Shown: in pieces, positions 26,227 to 35,869 of the stretch
How positions within the stretch are numbered: position 1 is the first letter of the stretch
How the letters are laid out: each line of letters starts with the position of its first letter
NCBI GenBank assembly: GCA_963719805.1
Contig: CAVRDF010000008.1
Span: forward strand, 620,001-684,000
DNA from: JAMXLO01 sp963719805
GTDB lineage: Bacteria > Pseudomonadota > Alphaproteobacteria > Acetobacterales > Acetobacteraceae
Reading direction: 5' to 3'
DNA: 64,000 nt
Translations under genes and position numbers: made by a program
The notes under the pieces: model-generated
Told to the model about the DNA's origin: nothing
Database searches by the model: none
The model's input: the letters and a program-made list of their open reading frames with translations, nothing else

Positions 26227-27724
26227 GGCACGGGCCCTCCCCGTGCACCGCAGCGACCGATGAACCATGGTGCTGGCGATCGGCCGACACCGCATCAAAC
26301 GTCTGTCCGCTCTCGGCGAGGGTGGCGGCCTGACCGGTCAAGCTCTGCCAGCGCCGAATGGTAACATCGACATAAAGCGGGTCGATCTCCAGCAGGTAGC
26401 CACGTCGCTCGCAGCGCTCGGCCGCGATCAATGTGGTTCCGCTGCCGCCAAACGGGTCCAGCACGATGCCCCCACGACGCGAGCAGTCCTTGATCGCATC
26501 CACCACCAGCGCCACAGGCTTAACCGTCGGGTGCAGGGCCAACGACTCATTGCGCCCGCTATGGAAGCTGTTGGCCCCGGGGTAATCCCAAACATTGGTG
26601 CGATACCGCCCGGTATCACCAAGTCCGAAGTTGTTGACGTGCGGCCGAGTGCCATTCTTAAAGGCAAAGACCAGCTCGTGCTTGGACCGGTAGAACGTGC
26701 CCATGCCACCGTTGGTCTTGTTCCAGACGCAGAGGTTCTTCAATTCGGTGTAGGCAGCGCGGCCGGCCAGCAGCATCTCGTACATGTGCCGCCAGTCCAT
26801 GCAGATGAAGTGAATGGACCCGTTGTCGGAGGTAGCGGTCAGGTGCTCGAAGAGGGTGGTGAGAAAGCCGGCAAAATCCGCCTCGCTCATCTCACCAGAC
26901 GCCATGGCGAATTCCCGGTGCTGAACGCGCCCAAGGCCCGAGACGTGACCCTTGATCGGCACATTGTAGGGTGGATCTGTGAAGATCAGCTGGGCCGTCT
27001 GCCCGGCAAGGAGCGCTTGATAGGAGGCCCGCTCGCAGGCGTCGGCGCACAACAGCCGATGCTGGCCGAGCTGCCACAAGTCGCCGATATGCGAGATCGC
27101 ATGCTGCTCTGGTTCCGGCGCGACATCGTCAGCCTCGCCTTCGTCTAAGCTTACGCTGAGCAACTGGTCCAGATCGACGGTGTCGAAGCCGGTGACCTCG
27201 ATATCGAAGTCGAGTTCGAGATCGGCAAGCTCACCAAGCTCAAGGGCGAGCAGTTCCTCATCCCACCCGGCGACTTCGGCCAATCTGTTGTCCGCGATAC
27301 GATAGGCTCGGACCTCTGCGTCCGTCATGTGTGCAAGGCACACACAAGGGACTTCCTTGATGCCGAGTTCCTTCGCCGCGGCGACACGAGCGTGTCCAGC
27401 CACGATCCGGTCCTTCGCATCGACCAGCACCGGGTTGACGAAGTCGAACTGACGAATGCTGGCGGCGATCTGCTGTATTTGCTTGCCCGAGTGCGTCCGC
27501 GCGTTGCGGGCAGCCGACCGAAGTGTCTCGACCGGCTTGTACGTCACCGCCACCTTTAGGCGTTCAGTCCAGTGCCGTGAATCTTGTTCCTGCCCCACTG
27601 CCACAGGCCGCTGCGGTCGTTTGCGCTGGCGTACCGGGAGGCTTTCTATTGGCGTCAGCGCGGCTACTCCGTCCGCGCCAAGGCTATCGGGGGTTTGGAG
27701 GAATCCTCCAGATGTCGTGGTCAT
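26219..27724 (-). CDS. ParB-like nuclease domain fused to beta-class DNA methyltransferase
   Basis: 501 residues. Residues about 58-150 form a ParB/Srx-like domain (RNARTHSGKQIQQIAASI, then VAGHARVAAAKELG). Residues about 210-480 form an N4/N6 methyltransferase with DPPY at 250-253 preceding FGGSGTT near 435, the order of beta-class enzymes. It probably methylates adenine or cytosine in phage or host DNA. AAGGAG precedes the ATG. Its stop overlaps the DUF5681 start by 8 nt, so methylase, DUF5681 and terminase form one operon. Confidence 0.92.
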   Translation of the reverse strand: MTTTSGGFLQTPDSLGADGVAALTPIESLPVRQRKRPQRPVAVGQEQDSRHWTERLKVAVTYKPVETLRSAARNARTHSGKQIQQIAASIRQFDFVNPVLVDAKDRIVAGHARVAAAKELGIKEVPCVCLAHMTDAEVRAYRIADNRLAEVAGWDEELLALELGELADLELDFDIEVTGFDTVDLDQLLSVSLDEGEADDVAPEPEQHAISHIGDLWQLGQHRLLCADACERASYQALLAGQTAQLIFTDPPYNVPIKGHVSGLGRVQHREFAMASGEMSEADFAGFLTTLFEHLTATSDNGSIHFICMDWRHMYEMLLAGRAAYTELKNLCVWNKTNGGMGTFYRSKHELVFAFKNGTRPHVNNFGLGDTGRYRTNVWDYPGANSFHSGRNESLALHPTVKPVALVVDAIKDCSRRGGIVLDPFGGSGTTLIAAERCERRGYLLEIDPLYVDVTIRRWQSLTGQAATLAESGQTFDAVSADRQHHGSSVAAVHGEGPCHV

Positions 27725-27835
27725 GATGGCCGTCTCCTTGTTCAGATCGACGGCTGATGCCGCCGAGACGGCAGTTCATGTACATGAGATTTTGACCAGG
27801 AACACCACCGACATGTGTCGCGATCAGACCGATTC

Positions 27836-28717
27836 CTAACCGTCAGAAATGGCGCTATTTGCGACAGTAGATGCCTGGGACACCGGTGCCTGACTGAGTA
27901 GTACAACACGATCGTATGCGAATCGAACAGTCGAAGCGCTGAGTTTCATCCTCCGAGCGACATCGTCCTGAGCCACGTAGAGCTTAGTTCCCCGGGAGGT
28001 CTCCTCGAGTACGGCCTTATAAATTTTTCGATCGCGGCGAGCAGATGTCAGATTGCTAAACCAGGAGCCCCGACCGCGCTTCGCGGTGAATCCGAATGCC
28101 CGGCTGACACGCTGCGCTTCCTTGCCGGTCGGCTTGCCGCGGTCCACCTCTGCCAGGATCTCCGAGAGCCTCAATGCACAGCCATCCAGATAGTCCAGAA
28201 TCCACCCCGGAATGGCTTGGCCAGACTTCTTACTGATCCTAAAGCCTTCCCAAGCTAAAAGTGGATTTCTGCTCTCGCCGAATTCGACCTCAAGCTCACC
28301 AACTAGGTTGTCGTGATACGCCTCCACAGCCGCGCTGTTCGCAGGGTCATAACTGCCCACCGGCTTGCGCATCTCTCGAGGAAGCTCTGACCGCGCGACG
28401 AGCTCGGCGCGTTCCAGCGCAAACGGAGATCCGGCTTGGGGACCAAACAACGCCAGGGTGCCAGTAAAGTCCTCTACAAATGCGGGGCGCTCCGAGGCAC
28501 CTTTGTCATAGTGCCCACCGAGGTGAAGCTCGGCGGCGTGCCGCGCCATAGCGTCAAGATGGCGCTGAAAGGCTTCCTTACCGCCGGCAAGCCTAACTGT
28601 CTCATCCATCGCCTCTTGGGCAAGCCGAGCACTCTCCGTTAGCTCCTTGAGCGCCTTCTCCCCCCCGATCGCCGCGAATTCCGCCTGTGCATCGCGCTCG
28701 AACCAATCGACTTCCAA
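27836..28717 (-). CDS. Hypothetical protein upstream of the methylase-terminase operon
   Basis: Up to 293 residues, with TTG 28717 as first start and no strong ribosome site, so a later start is possible. The N-terminus is charged and helical. The C-terminal part (SRGTKLYVAQDDVARRMKLS, then STVRFAYDR) looks like a helix-turn-helix that may bind DNA. It shares strand with the phage-type genes and may be their regulator. I do not recognise the family. Confidence 0.6.
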   Translation of the reverse strand: MEVDWFERDAQAEFAAIGGEKALKELTESARLAQEAMDETVRLAGGKEAFQRHLDAMARHAAELHLGGHYDKGASERPAFVEDFTGTLALFGPQAGSPFALERAELVARSELPREMRKPVGSYDPANSAAVEAYHDNLVGELEVEFGESRNPLLAWEGFRISKKSGQAIPGWILDYLDGCALRLSEILAEVDRGKPTGKEAQRVSRAFGFTAKRGRGSWFSNLTSARRDRKIYKAVLEETSRGTKLYVAQDDVARRMKLSASTVRFAYDRVVLLSQAPVSQASTVANSAISDG

Positions 28718-28993
28718 TTTGGAGGGTCAAGTATTTATCTGCCATGGTTCCTTGTCCGGTAGACCCAATCGTCCACTATTAGCCGAGCAAACAGGGAAGT
28801 AGCGAGAAGAAGTAGGTCCGTTCACTATTTGTTCCAATTACATCGCGCGGTGTACCGGGGCCTGACCATCCCTGTATTTTTCCCTGTTACCAGGGAAACC
28901 AGAGACGGGTTCGCTCCAGACTGCGCCCACAGCCACAAAGAGCACGCGGCCGTCTTCCTGAGGACCCGGCATCCTGAAACGACATCGCGGGTT
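28718..28993. other. Right boundary of the phage-type block
   Basis: 276 nt without a gene. It carries four CAGGGA(A)-type motifs in both orientations, including a perfect hairpin listed separately, and is a candidate element boundary. Confidence 0.4.
28879..28898. repeat. Perfect 8-bp inverted repeat TTTCCCTG / CAGGGAAA
   Basis: The arms are separated by TTAC. Further copies of the core occur at about 28789-28797 (ACAGGGAAG) and 28868-28875 (ATCCCTGT). The cluster lies between the phage-type block and the GMC oxidoreductase gene. It could be a recombinase or regulator site, or a terminator without a T-run. Confidence 0.5.
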
Positions 28994-30649
28994 TCATGCC
29001 GCGACTCTCGCTGATTTCCCAGCTTCCGATCGGCCTTCGTCCGCTTCGCTTGCGCGAAGCAAATCGGCGGCCTTCTCGCCTACGAGGATGCTGGGTGCAT
29101 TGGTGTTCCCGGACGGCATGGTGGGAAAAATCGACGCGTCAGCAATGCGCAGACCCTGCAGGCCGTGCACGCGAAGCCGGTCATCGACGACTGCATTGGC
29201 GCCCGGTCCCATGCGGCAGGTGCCGATGGGATGATACGCCGTCTGCGAATTCTGCCGGATCCAATTCAGAATTTCGTCATCGCTCTGAACCTCCTTGCCG
29301 GGAGAGAACTCTTCGTCGCGATACGGGTCCATCGGCGCCGCGTCCACGATGCGCCGCATCATGCGAAAACCGTCGACCGTGGTGCGTTGGTCGATGACAT
29401 CAGCCAGGAAGTTGAAGCGGATTGCAGGCTGTGCCCGCGGATCGGCTGACCGGATGTGAATCGAACCCAGGCTTTCCGGCCGCATCTGGTAGCAGGCTAT
29501 GGTCATGCCGGGGAAATCGTGCAGCTGGCGCTTCTTTTGGTTCTTCACTGCATAGGGCACCATGTGCATCTGCACGTCGGGCGTTTCCAGCTCACGGCGT
29601 GTGCGCAGGAAGGCAAGCAATGGCGCACTGGGCAGGCTCAGGAAGCCGCCGCCGGAGATCGCGTATTTCGCAATTTCACCGAGCAGGCGCACGCCGCGCG
29701 CCTTGGTGTTATAGGACGCACCGGGTTCTTTAATCCGCCACTGGATGCGGACATTGAGATGGTCGCGGAAATTCTCGCCCACCGCCGCCAACTCGTGCCG
29801 AACCTCGACGCCGTGCTGTTGCAGAACTTCCGGCCGGCCAATGCCTGACAGCTCCAGGATCTGCGGGGTGTTCACGGCACCCGCCGACAGAACCACCTCG
29901 CGGCCTGCGCGCGCCTGCACAACGCGTCCGCCCGCCGCATATTCCACGCCGATGCATCGCTTGCCTTCGAGCAGCACGCGTAAGGTCAACGCCTCCGTTA
30001 CCACCCGCAGGTTTGGCCGGCGCGTCGCCTGGCGCAGGTAGCAGAAGGCGGTGCTCATGCGCCGCCCACGTCGGATCGTGGTCTGTGTTTTCACCACGCC
30101 CTCTTGATTTTCGCTGTTGTAATCAGGATTCCTCTTGAAGCCTGCTGCCTCGGCAGCAGCGAATAGGGCGTCGTATAGCGGGCTCTGGTCCGGTATTTCA
30201 GAGACGTGAAGCGGCCCGCTGGCGCCACGGATGCCGCCTGGATTGTTCTCATACGTTTCCATGCGTTGGAACACGGGCAACACATCCTGCCAGCTCCAGC
30301 CGCGGCAGCCCATCTGCGCCCAGGTGTCGTAATCGAGCGGTTGGCCTCGCACGAAAACCAAGCCGTTGATGGAGCTGGAGCCGCCGAGCATCTTTCCTCG
30401 GGGCACTGGGATTTGCCGGTTCGCCGTTCCCGGTTCCGGCTCCGACTGGAAGCACCAGTTGACGGCGGGATTATCGATGAAGAGGCTGAAGCTCACCGGC
30501 ACGCGCGACAATGGATGAACGTCCCGGCCCGCCTCCAGCAGCAGCACGCGCGTGGCGGGGTTCTCGGTAAGCCGGGCTGCCAGCGCCGAACCAGCCGATC
30601 CGGCGCCGACGATGATGTAGTCGTATATGATGTCGCTGCTGTCGTTCAT
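28994..30649 (-). CDS. GMC-family FAD oxidoreductase (choline dehydrogenase-like)
   Basis: About 551 residues from ATG 30649; a GTG at 30670 would add seven. The N-terminal FAD motif is VGAGSAGSALAARL. GMC signature 1 is GKMLGGSSSINGLVFVRG, and signature 2 is SAGAVNTPQILELSGIG. The C-terminal active-site region has YHPIGTCRMG (catalytic His) and GNTNAPSILVGEKAADL. It oxidises an alcohol, with FAD reduced. It follows a peptide-type binding protein by about 50 nt on the same strand, so its substrate may be an imported alcohol. Confidence 0.92.
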   Translation of the reverse strand: MNDSSDIIYDYIIVGAGSAGSALAARLTENPATRVLLLEAGRDVHPLSRVPVSFSLFIDNPAVNWCFQSEPEPGTANRQIPVPRGKMLGGSSSINGLVFVRGQPLDYDTWAQMGCRGWSWQDVLPVFQRMETYENNPGGIRGASGPLHVSEIPDQSPLYDALFAAAEAAGFKRNPDYNSENQEGVVKTQTTIRRGRRMSTAFCYLRQATRRPNLRVVTEALTLRVLLEGKRCIGVEYAAGGRVVQARAGREVVLSAGAVNTPQILELSGIGRPEVLQQHGVEVRHELAAVGENFRDHLNVRIQWRIKEPGASYNTKARGVRLLGEIAKYAISGGGFLSLPSAPLLAFLRTRRELETPDVQMHMVPYAVKNQKKRQLHDFPGMTIACYQMRPESLGSIHIRSADPRAQPAIRFNFLADVIDQRTTVDGFRMMRRIVDAAPMDPYRDEEFSPGKEVQSDDEILNWIRQNSQTAYHPIGTCRMGPGANAVVDDRLRVHGLQGLRIADASIFPTMPSGNTNAPSILVGEKAADLLRASEADEGRSEAGKSARVAA

Positions 30650-30696
30650 TACGTTGACACTCCCGTCCACCCACCTGGCACGCGCCGCCTACCTGC

Positions 30697-32391
30697 TTAA
30701 TCTGTTTCGGCCGAAACGATGTCCCAACCTGCGTACCACCCGATAACCAGAATCATTCGGGCACCTCCATCTTCGCGACTATATAGGCCAGGGCGATTAG
30801 CTACTTCCGGATGGTGACGGTAGAAGAACATATCCTCGATGATGCCGGGGTTGAACCCCGTCACGTTGGCTCGCGATGCAATGCTGAACTTGTTCTGAAA
30901 CATAAAGATGTACGGGCCCTCGTCGGTCACCGTCTTTTGCAGGTCAGCATACATCGCCGCCCGCTTCGCAGTATCGAGCTCGCGGGATGCTGCCATTGTC
31001 TTCTGGGTCAGCTCAGGGATCAGCCAGCTTTGCCGCCAGGCCGCAAGTCGCATCTTCGAGTTTTCCGAATTGTCCTCATTGTGCGTGAACCAGTCGACCG
31101 TCGAGTGTGGGTCGAAATAGTCCGGCGACCAATAGAACAGCACCATCTGGTGCTTGCGCGCACGGTGCTCGGCGAAGAGCTGTTTCTGGTCGACCTGGTT
31201 GATTGTCACCTTAACGCCAGCCTGGCCCATTGTCTGCTGGATCGACTGGGCCATGTCGACTTCCGGCGACGAGTTCTTGACGGTGAGCTTGATCTCGAAG
31301 CCGTTCGGATAGCCGGCCTCCGCCAGCAGCTTCTTCGCACCCGCGACATCAAGCTTGTATGGGTTGTAGGCGATCGCGCCGAAGTAACCGATTGGCAGCA
31401 TAGCCTCCTGCACAACAAACCGGTCCTTGAGGAGTGAGTTCACCATCCCCTGGTAGTCCACGAGCATTTTCAGTGCGGCGCGGATCTTGACGTTACCGAG
31501 CGGCTCGACGGCTGTGTTCATATACACCAGCCAGTTATTCGCGCCAGTGAACCGGTCGATGCGAATGTCCTTGTTGCCTGCGATCGGCGCGATCAGGTCC
31601 GGGGTAAGGTCACGGGCTATGTCGATGTCGCCTTTTTCCAACAGCAGGCGCTGCGTGCCTGCCTCGGGAACGTGGCGCAGAACTACTCGCTTGATGCTCG
31701 GGGCGCCCATACGGAAGCCCGGATTTGCCTCCATCGTGACGCTTTCATTGGCTTTCCAGCTAACCAGCCCGAACGCACCAGAGCTGGCCGAATTGGTCTT
31801 GAGCCAGCCATTACCGAGATCGCCGTTGATCTCGTGCGACATCCCCACTTTCTTCTCGACAACCGAAGCAATGACCGACGTCATGAGATTCAACACCAGC
31901 GAGGGGGAAAAATCCTCAGTGATCGTGAAGCTCAAGGTATCACCTGAAGCCTTCACGAGGTCACGCACATTGTCTTTGTTCCATCCGAGCTGTGTGACGA
32001 GGAAGCCTGAAGTCTTGTTCAAGATGGCGACGCGCTGAAGCGACCAGGCAGCATCCTCCGCGGTGACAGGCGCACCGGACTGGAATTTTAAGTCCGGCCG
32101 GATCTTGAATGTATATGTCTTACCATCCGCGCTTACCGTCCAACTCTGAGCGACGCCGCCGACAAGCTTGGTAAGGTCGTCAGCCTCGTAGCGGAGTAGG
32201 CGGTCATAGATGTTTGTAAGCACCTCGACGCCCGTGAGCTCGTAGCACTCTCCTGGATCAAGCGTCAGGAGATCATCGATTTGTTTGCCTATAACGACCA
32301 TGTCGGAGGGAGTGGCCGCTCTTGCAGTGGAACCAGCGAGGCCAATGGGCAAAGCCGAGGCCAGCGCGCCAAACGTCCGTCTCGTAATCAT
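30697..32391 (-). CDS. ABC transporter substrate-binding protein, family 5
   Basis: 564 residues with a twin-arginine-like leader (ITRRTFGALASALPIGL, cleavage after AARA or nearby) and the SBP-5 fold: DLLTLDPGECYEL, LTNIYDRLLRYEADD, KIRPDLKFQSGAPVTAEDAAWS and PYKLDVAGAKKLLAEAGYPNG. It is strongly similar to the protein encoded on the plus strand at 33788 but has about 30 extra C-terminal residues. GGGAGGAAAAA precedes the ATG. No permease or ATPase genes are near, so it is an orphan binding protein for an unknown ligand. Confidence 0.92.
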   Translation of the reverse strand: MITRRTFGALASALPIGLAGSTARAATPSDMVVIGKQIDDLLTLDPGECYELTGVEVLTNIYDRLLRYEADDLTKLVGGVAQSWTVSADGKTYTFKIRPDLKFQSGAPVTAEDAAWSLQRVAILNKTSGFLVTQLGWNKDNVRDLVKASGDTLSFTITEDFSPSLVLNLMTSVIASVVEKKVGMSHEINGDLGNGWLKTNSASSGAFGLVSWKANESVTMEANPGFRMGAPSIKRVVLRHVPEAGTQRLLLEKGDIDIARDLTPDLIAPIAGNKDIRIDRFTGANNWLVYMNTAVEPLGNVKIRAALKMLVDYQGMVNSLLKDRFVVQEAMLPIGYFGAIAYNPYKLDVAGAKKLLAEAGYPNGFEIKLTVKNSSPEVDMAQSIQQTMGQAGVKVTINQVDQKQLFAEHRARKHQMVLFYWSPDYFDPHSTVDWFTHNEDNSENSKMRLAAWRQSWLIPELTQKTMAASRELDTAKRAAMYADLQKTVTDEGPYIFMFQNKFSIASRANVTGFNPGIIEDMFFYRHHPEVANRPGLYSREDGGARMILVIGWYAGWDIVSAETD

Positions 32392-32619
32392 TTTTTCCTC
32401 CCAGGTGATTCACGTCACGAACGCAGCCCGTGGAGAGTTCTGGTTCTTCAAGACCATCGCGGGCTCCAGAACGCGCAGAGCTGGGATGCTAGGCGACCTT
32501 TCACGCCTGCGGCAATGGATCTCACGCCCGCCCGTCTTGGGTCGAGACCAATGGGGGCGAGATTTGAAGGGCAGCCGCCAACCGAAACACCCAAACCGGC
32601 GTAGTCTCGCGCCATACCA

Positions 32620-33585
32620 CTAGGCTAAGACTCGCTTGAATTTTTGAAAGCGCCCCAACTCGCCCGGCTTCGGCTCATCCGGAAAAACAGACAGCCAATC
32701 GGTGGCGGCAACTTCGCCGACATACATATCGCCAGCCGAATCCAACGCGATACTGTGCGGCGAGACGAACTGGCCAGGTTGCAGCCCCGGACCCTTGCCC
32801 TCGTCGAGCCGTCCCAGCAGCGTGCCGTTCTGGCCGAACACACTGACGCGCGGGCCGAGATTGGGGGTCAGCCTATTGACGTTAAGGTACGACATCAGCT
32901 CGCCAACAATACAATCCGGGCGATGGCGGCCAGTGATAGCCAAAGCGCTAGGCCGGTGCATATTGACGATCTGGGTTTCGTATTTCCCGCTCCCATCGAA
33001 TATCTGCACACGGTCATTCTCGCGATCAGCGACATAAACCCAACCATCGGCATCGCAGCAGATATTGTGCGGAAGATTGAATTCACCCGGCCCTGTCCCC
33101 GGCGTGCCCCAGGTCTTGAGCAACTTGCCATCAGGCGAAAACTTGTGGATGGCGGCGTTACCGTAACCGTCGGAGACGTAAATGTCGCCGTTCGGCGCTA
33201 GGGCGCAGTGCGTGCAGCGGCAGAATGGCTTACCGCTCATGAACGGCGATGGATTCTTCGGCTCGCCAATCTGCAATAGCAACTTGCCGTCGAGCGTGAA
33301 CTTGCGAACCGTGTGATCGCCGTTGTCGGTCAGGTAGATGGCTTCGTCAGGACCGATGAAGGCCCCATGCGCGTTTTCAAAGACGCCGTGCCCCCAGGAA
33401 TTGAGGTACTCGCCGGCCTTGCTCAGGACAACGACCGGAGCGGCGCCACGGTTGAAGAGATAGACCCGGTCCCGCTTATCGATCGCGATGCCCGCGACAT
33501 CGCCCAGTTCGATCTCCTTTGGCAGCTGACCCCAGCCGGGCTCAACGGCGAATTTGTAGTCTGCGGCACCTTCTGATCCAACCAC
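32620..33585 (-). CDS. NHL-repeat beta-propeller protein
   Basis: About 321 residues from a GTG at 33585, with AGGAGATTGGGC ahead; the upstream TTG at 33633 has none. NHL-type repeats recur: DVAGIAIDKRDRVYLFNRG, GAFIGPDEAIYLTDNGDHTV, CALAPNGDIYVSDGYGNAAI, NICCDADGWVYVADRENDRV and SIALDSAGDMYVGEV, making a propeller related to peptidyl-alpha-hydroxyglycine amidating lyases. No signal peptide is evident. It lies between two paralogous binding-protein genes and may act on the same compound. Confidence 0.85.
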   Translation of the reverse strand: MVGSEGAADYKFAVEPGWGQLPKEIELGDVAGIAIDKRDRVYLFNRGAAPVVVLSKAGEYLNSWGHGVFENAHGAFIGPDEAIYLTDNGDHTVRKFTLDGKLLLQIGEPKNPSPFMSGKPFCRCTHCALAPNGDIYVSDGYGNAAIHKFSPDGKLLKTWGTPGTGPGEFNLPHNICCDADGWVYVADRENDRVQIFDGSGKYETQIVNMHRPSALAITGRHRPDCIVGELMSYLNVNRLTPNLGPRVSVFGQNGTLLGRLDEGKGPGLQPGQFVSPHSIALDSAGDMYVGEVAATDWLSVFPDEPKPGELGRFQKFKRVLA

Positions 33586-33787
33586 GCCCAATCTCCTGTT
33601 GCGTACGTTATCCCGCTGCGCCTGGCCCACCAAAAAAACGGACCAGCACCCTGGGCGTAGGCGTACGACGAAGCTGCCCCTCTCGACAACGCCCCTTTGC
33701 GGGCGGCGCGGGGCAAGTTTGCCTCTTGTGGATCACTGCGCTCTGGTGCCTACATTACGCATAAACCTGGATCTGGGAGGGATGAAT

Positions 33788-35395
33788 ATGGCGATATCGC
33801 GGAGACAAACTCTGGCGCTGGCCGGAGGACTGCCATTTGCCGGCGTGCCGTTGACGCTGGTGTCGCGCCCAGCGGAGGCCGCGACGCCGAAGGACACCGT
33901 CATCATCGCCTCGCAGATCGACGACCTCATCACCCTCGACCCCGGCGAGGAATACGAGATTTCCGGCCAGATCCTTGTTTCCAACATTTATGACCGCCTC
34001 GTCCGCTACGAAGCTGAGGACCTCACCAAGCTGGTCGGAGCCGTCGCCGAGAGCTGGGACGTCGGCAAGGACAACAAGACATTCACCTTCAAGCTCCGCC
34101 CCAACCAGAAGTTTGAGAGCGGCGCTGTGGTTACGGCCGATGACGTGGCGTGGTCGCTGCAGCGCGTCGTTATCATGAACAAAACGCCGGCCTTCCTCTT
34201 CAACCAGCTCGGCTGGAAGAAGGACAACGTCCAGGACCTCGTCAAGGCGCTGGACCCCTCGACGCTGCAGTTCAAGATTGTCGAGGACTTCTCGCCGGTC
34301 ATGGTGCTGAACCTGATGGCAACTACCGCTGGTTCAGTGGTCGAGAAGAAGGTCGCGCTCGCCAACGAGAAGAACGGTGACATGGGCAACGAGTGGCTCA
34401 AGACCCACTCGGCCACCTGCGGCGCCTACAAGCTGATTTCCTGGAAGGCGAACGAGTCGGTCACGCTGGAGGCACTTCCCAGCTATCGCTTCCCGCCCAA
34501 GAACAAGCGCGTCATCGTCCGCCACGTGCCTGAACCCGGCACCCAGCGCCTGCTGCTGGAGAAGGGCGACATCGACATGGCCTGGAGCCTGCAACCCGAC
34601 CAATTGAAGCCGCTCGCCGGGAACAAGGATGTCAAGGTCGAGACCTTCCCGTATTCGGGGACCTGGTACATCAACATGAACCTGGCCGACGAGCGACTCA
34701 AGAACCCAAAGGTGCGGACGGCGCTGCGCTATCTCGTCGACTACCATGGCATGGCGAACACGTTCCTCAAGGGTTCGTTCAACGTGCAGCAGACCTTCCT
34801 GCCGATCGGGTTCCCGAGCGCGATCGACTACAACCCCTACAAGCTTGACGTCGCCAAGGCCAAGGCGCTGCTCGCCGAGGCTGGTTATCCCAATGGCTTC
34901 GAGATCAAGCTTGAATCGTCAAACCAATCGCCGCTGACCGAAATCTGCCAATCCGTCCAGCAGACCATGGGTATGGGTGGCGTCAAAGTGAATATCGTGG
35001 CCGGCGAACGCAAACAGGTCATCGCCACGCTGCGCGCCCGGCGCCATCAGCTGAACCTGATCAGCTGGACCCCCGACTATCTCGACCCGCACACCAACGC
35101 CAGCGTCTTCGCCATGAACGATGACGACGCCGACGACAAGCCGAAGCCGCTCGCCTGGCGCGATCACTACTTCGACCCCAAGGCGAACGAAATGACGATG
35201 GCGGCGGCCAGGGAAACCGACCCGAAGAAACGCGACCAGATGTACGCCGAACTGCAGAAGAAGATCACCGACGAAGGGCCCTACATCCTGATGTTTCAGC
35301 CGCTCACCCCGGTTGCGACGCGTGCGAACGTGCAGGGCTACAAGCCCGGCATCGTCGAGGACACCTATTTCTTCCGCACGATTATGAAGTCCTGA
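33788..35395 (+). CDS. ABC transporter substrate-binding protein, family 5 (paralogue)
   Basis: About 535 residues from ATG 33788 with CTGGGAGGG upstream. The leader ISRRQTLALAGGLPF has a twin-arginine motif. The body parallels the minus-strand SBP-5 protein block by block (DDLITLDPGEEYEIS, NIYDRLVRYEAEDLTKLVG, WSLQRV, NPYKLDVAKAKALLAEAGYP). It ends GIVEDTYFFRTIMKS. It is divergent from the NHL-repeat gene over about 200 nt and is followed by a terminator-like hairpin, so it is transcribed alone. Confidence 0.93.
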   Translation: MAISRRQTLALAGGLPFAGVPLTLVSRPAEAATPKDTVIIASQIDDLITLDPGEEYEISGQILVSNIYDRLVRYEAEDLTKLVGAVAESWDVGKDNKTFTFKLRPNQKFESGAVVTADDVAWSLQRVVIMNKTPAFLFNQLGWKKDNVQDLVKALDPSTLQFKIVEDFSPVMVLNLMATTAGSVVEKKVALANEKNGDMGNEWLKTHSATCGAYKLISWKANESVTLEALPSYRFPPKNKRVIVRHVPEPGTQRLLLEKGDIDMAWSLQPDQLKPLAGNKDVKVETFPYSGTWYINMNLADERLKNPKVRTALRYLVDYHGMANTFLKGSFNVQQTFLPIGFPSAIDYNPYKLDVAKAKALLAEAGYPNGFEIKLESSNQSPLTEICQSVQQTMGMGGVKVNIVAGERKQVIATLRARRHQLNLISWTPDYLDPHTNASVFAMNDDDADDKPKPLAWRDHYFDPKANEMTMAAARETDPKKRDQMYAELQKKITDEGPYILMFQPLTPVATRANVQGYKPGIVEDTYFFRTIMKS

Positions 35396-35441
35396 CCAGC
35401 GGTGAGCCTGGTTACGGCACGAAGCCGCGGTTGAGAAACCG

Positions 35442-35481
35442 AGCGGATGGGTCCGGCGCATTGCCCCGCGGCCCATCCGCT
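35442..35481 (+). terminator. Terminator-like hairpin after the binding-protein gene
   Basis: The arms AGCGGATGGG and CCCATCCGCT pair perfectly (10 bp) around a 20-nt loop, 46 nt after the stop. There is no T-run, so termination may need Rho or the hairpin may protect the mRNA end. Confidence 0.5.
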
Positions 35482-35689
35482 GCGGTGCTGGCCTGTTGGG
35501 GTCGGTGCCCTCACCTTCCTCGACATGACATGAGCGCCCGCATGGGTGCTTCCCCCGAGGGTGCTCGACCCCCGGCCCGTTGAGTACGCTCGCCGCCGTG
35601 CACGGCGCTGCAGCCGTTTCCGCCGTCGAAATTGCGTATCAGCTGCCGGCGGGAACTTTGTCCGCAGTAAACGTGTGTGTCGATACAAG

Positions 35690-35869
35690 CGCACGAGTCC
35701 TAATTCGTTGCCGGACGGCCGGTTCGGTGGCTATCGTGCCATGGTGGCGGCCAAGGCGGTGGCTCATCGGGAGAATTCCGATGACGATCAGTTCGGCGAG
35801 ACGATCGTGCGCAAGCTGATCACCGAGATCTCGGCGCTGCCACCACGCCGATTTGCTGGCACCAGATGA
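35690..35869 (+). pseudogene. C-terminal relic of a DUF1194 protein
   Basis: The frame ending at 35869 reads DQFGETIVRKLITEISALPPRRFAGTR, which parallels the C-terminus of the complete DUF1194 protein just downstream (SFAEAIQRKLVSEIAGIVPSRFAL). Upstream of about 35690 no DUF1194 sequence is recognised. It looks like the tail of a former tandem copy, overlapping the start of the intact gene by 4 nt. Confidence 0.55.
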
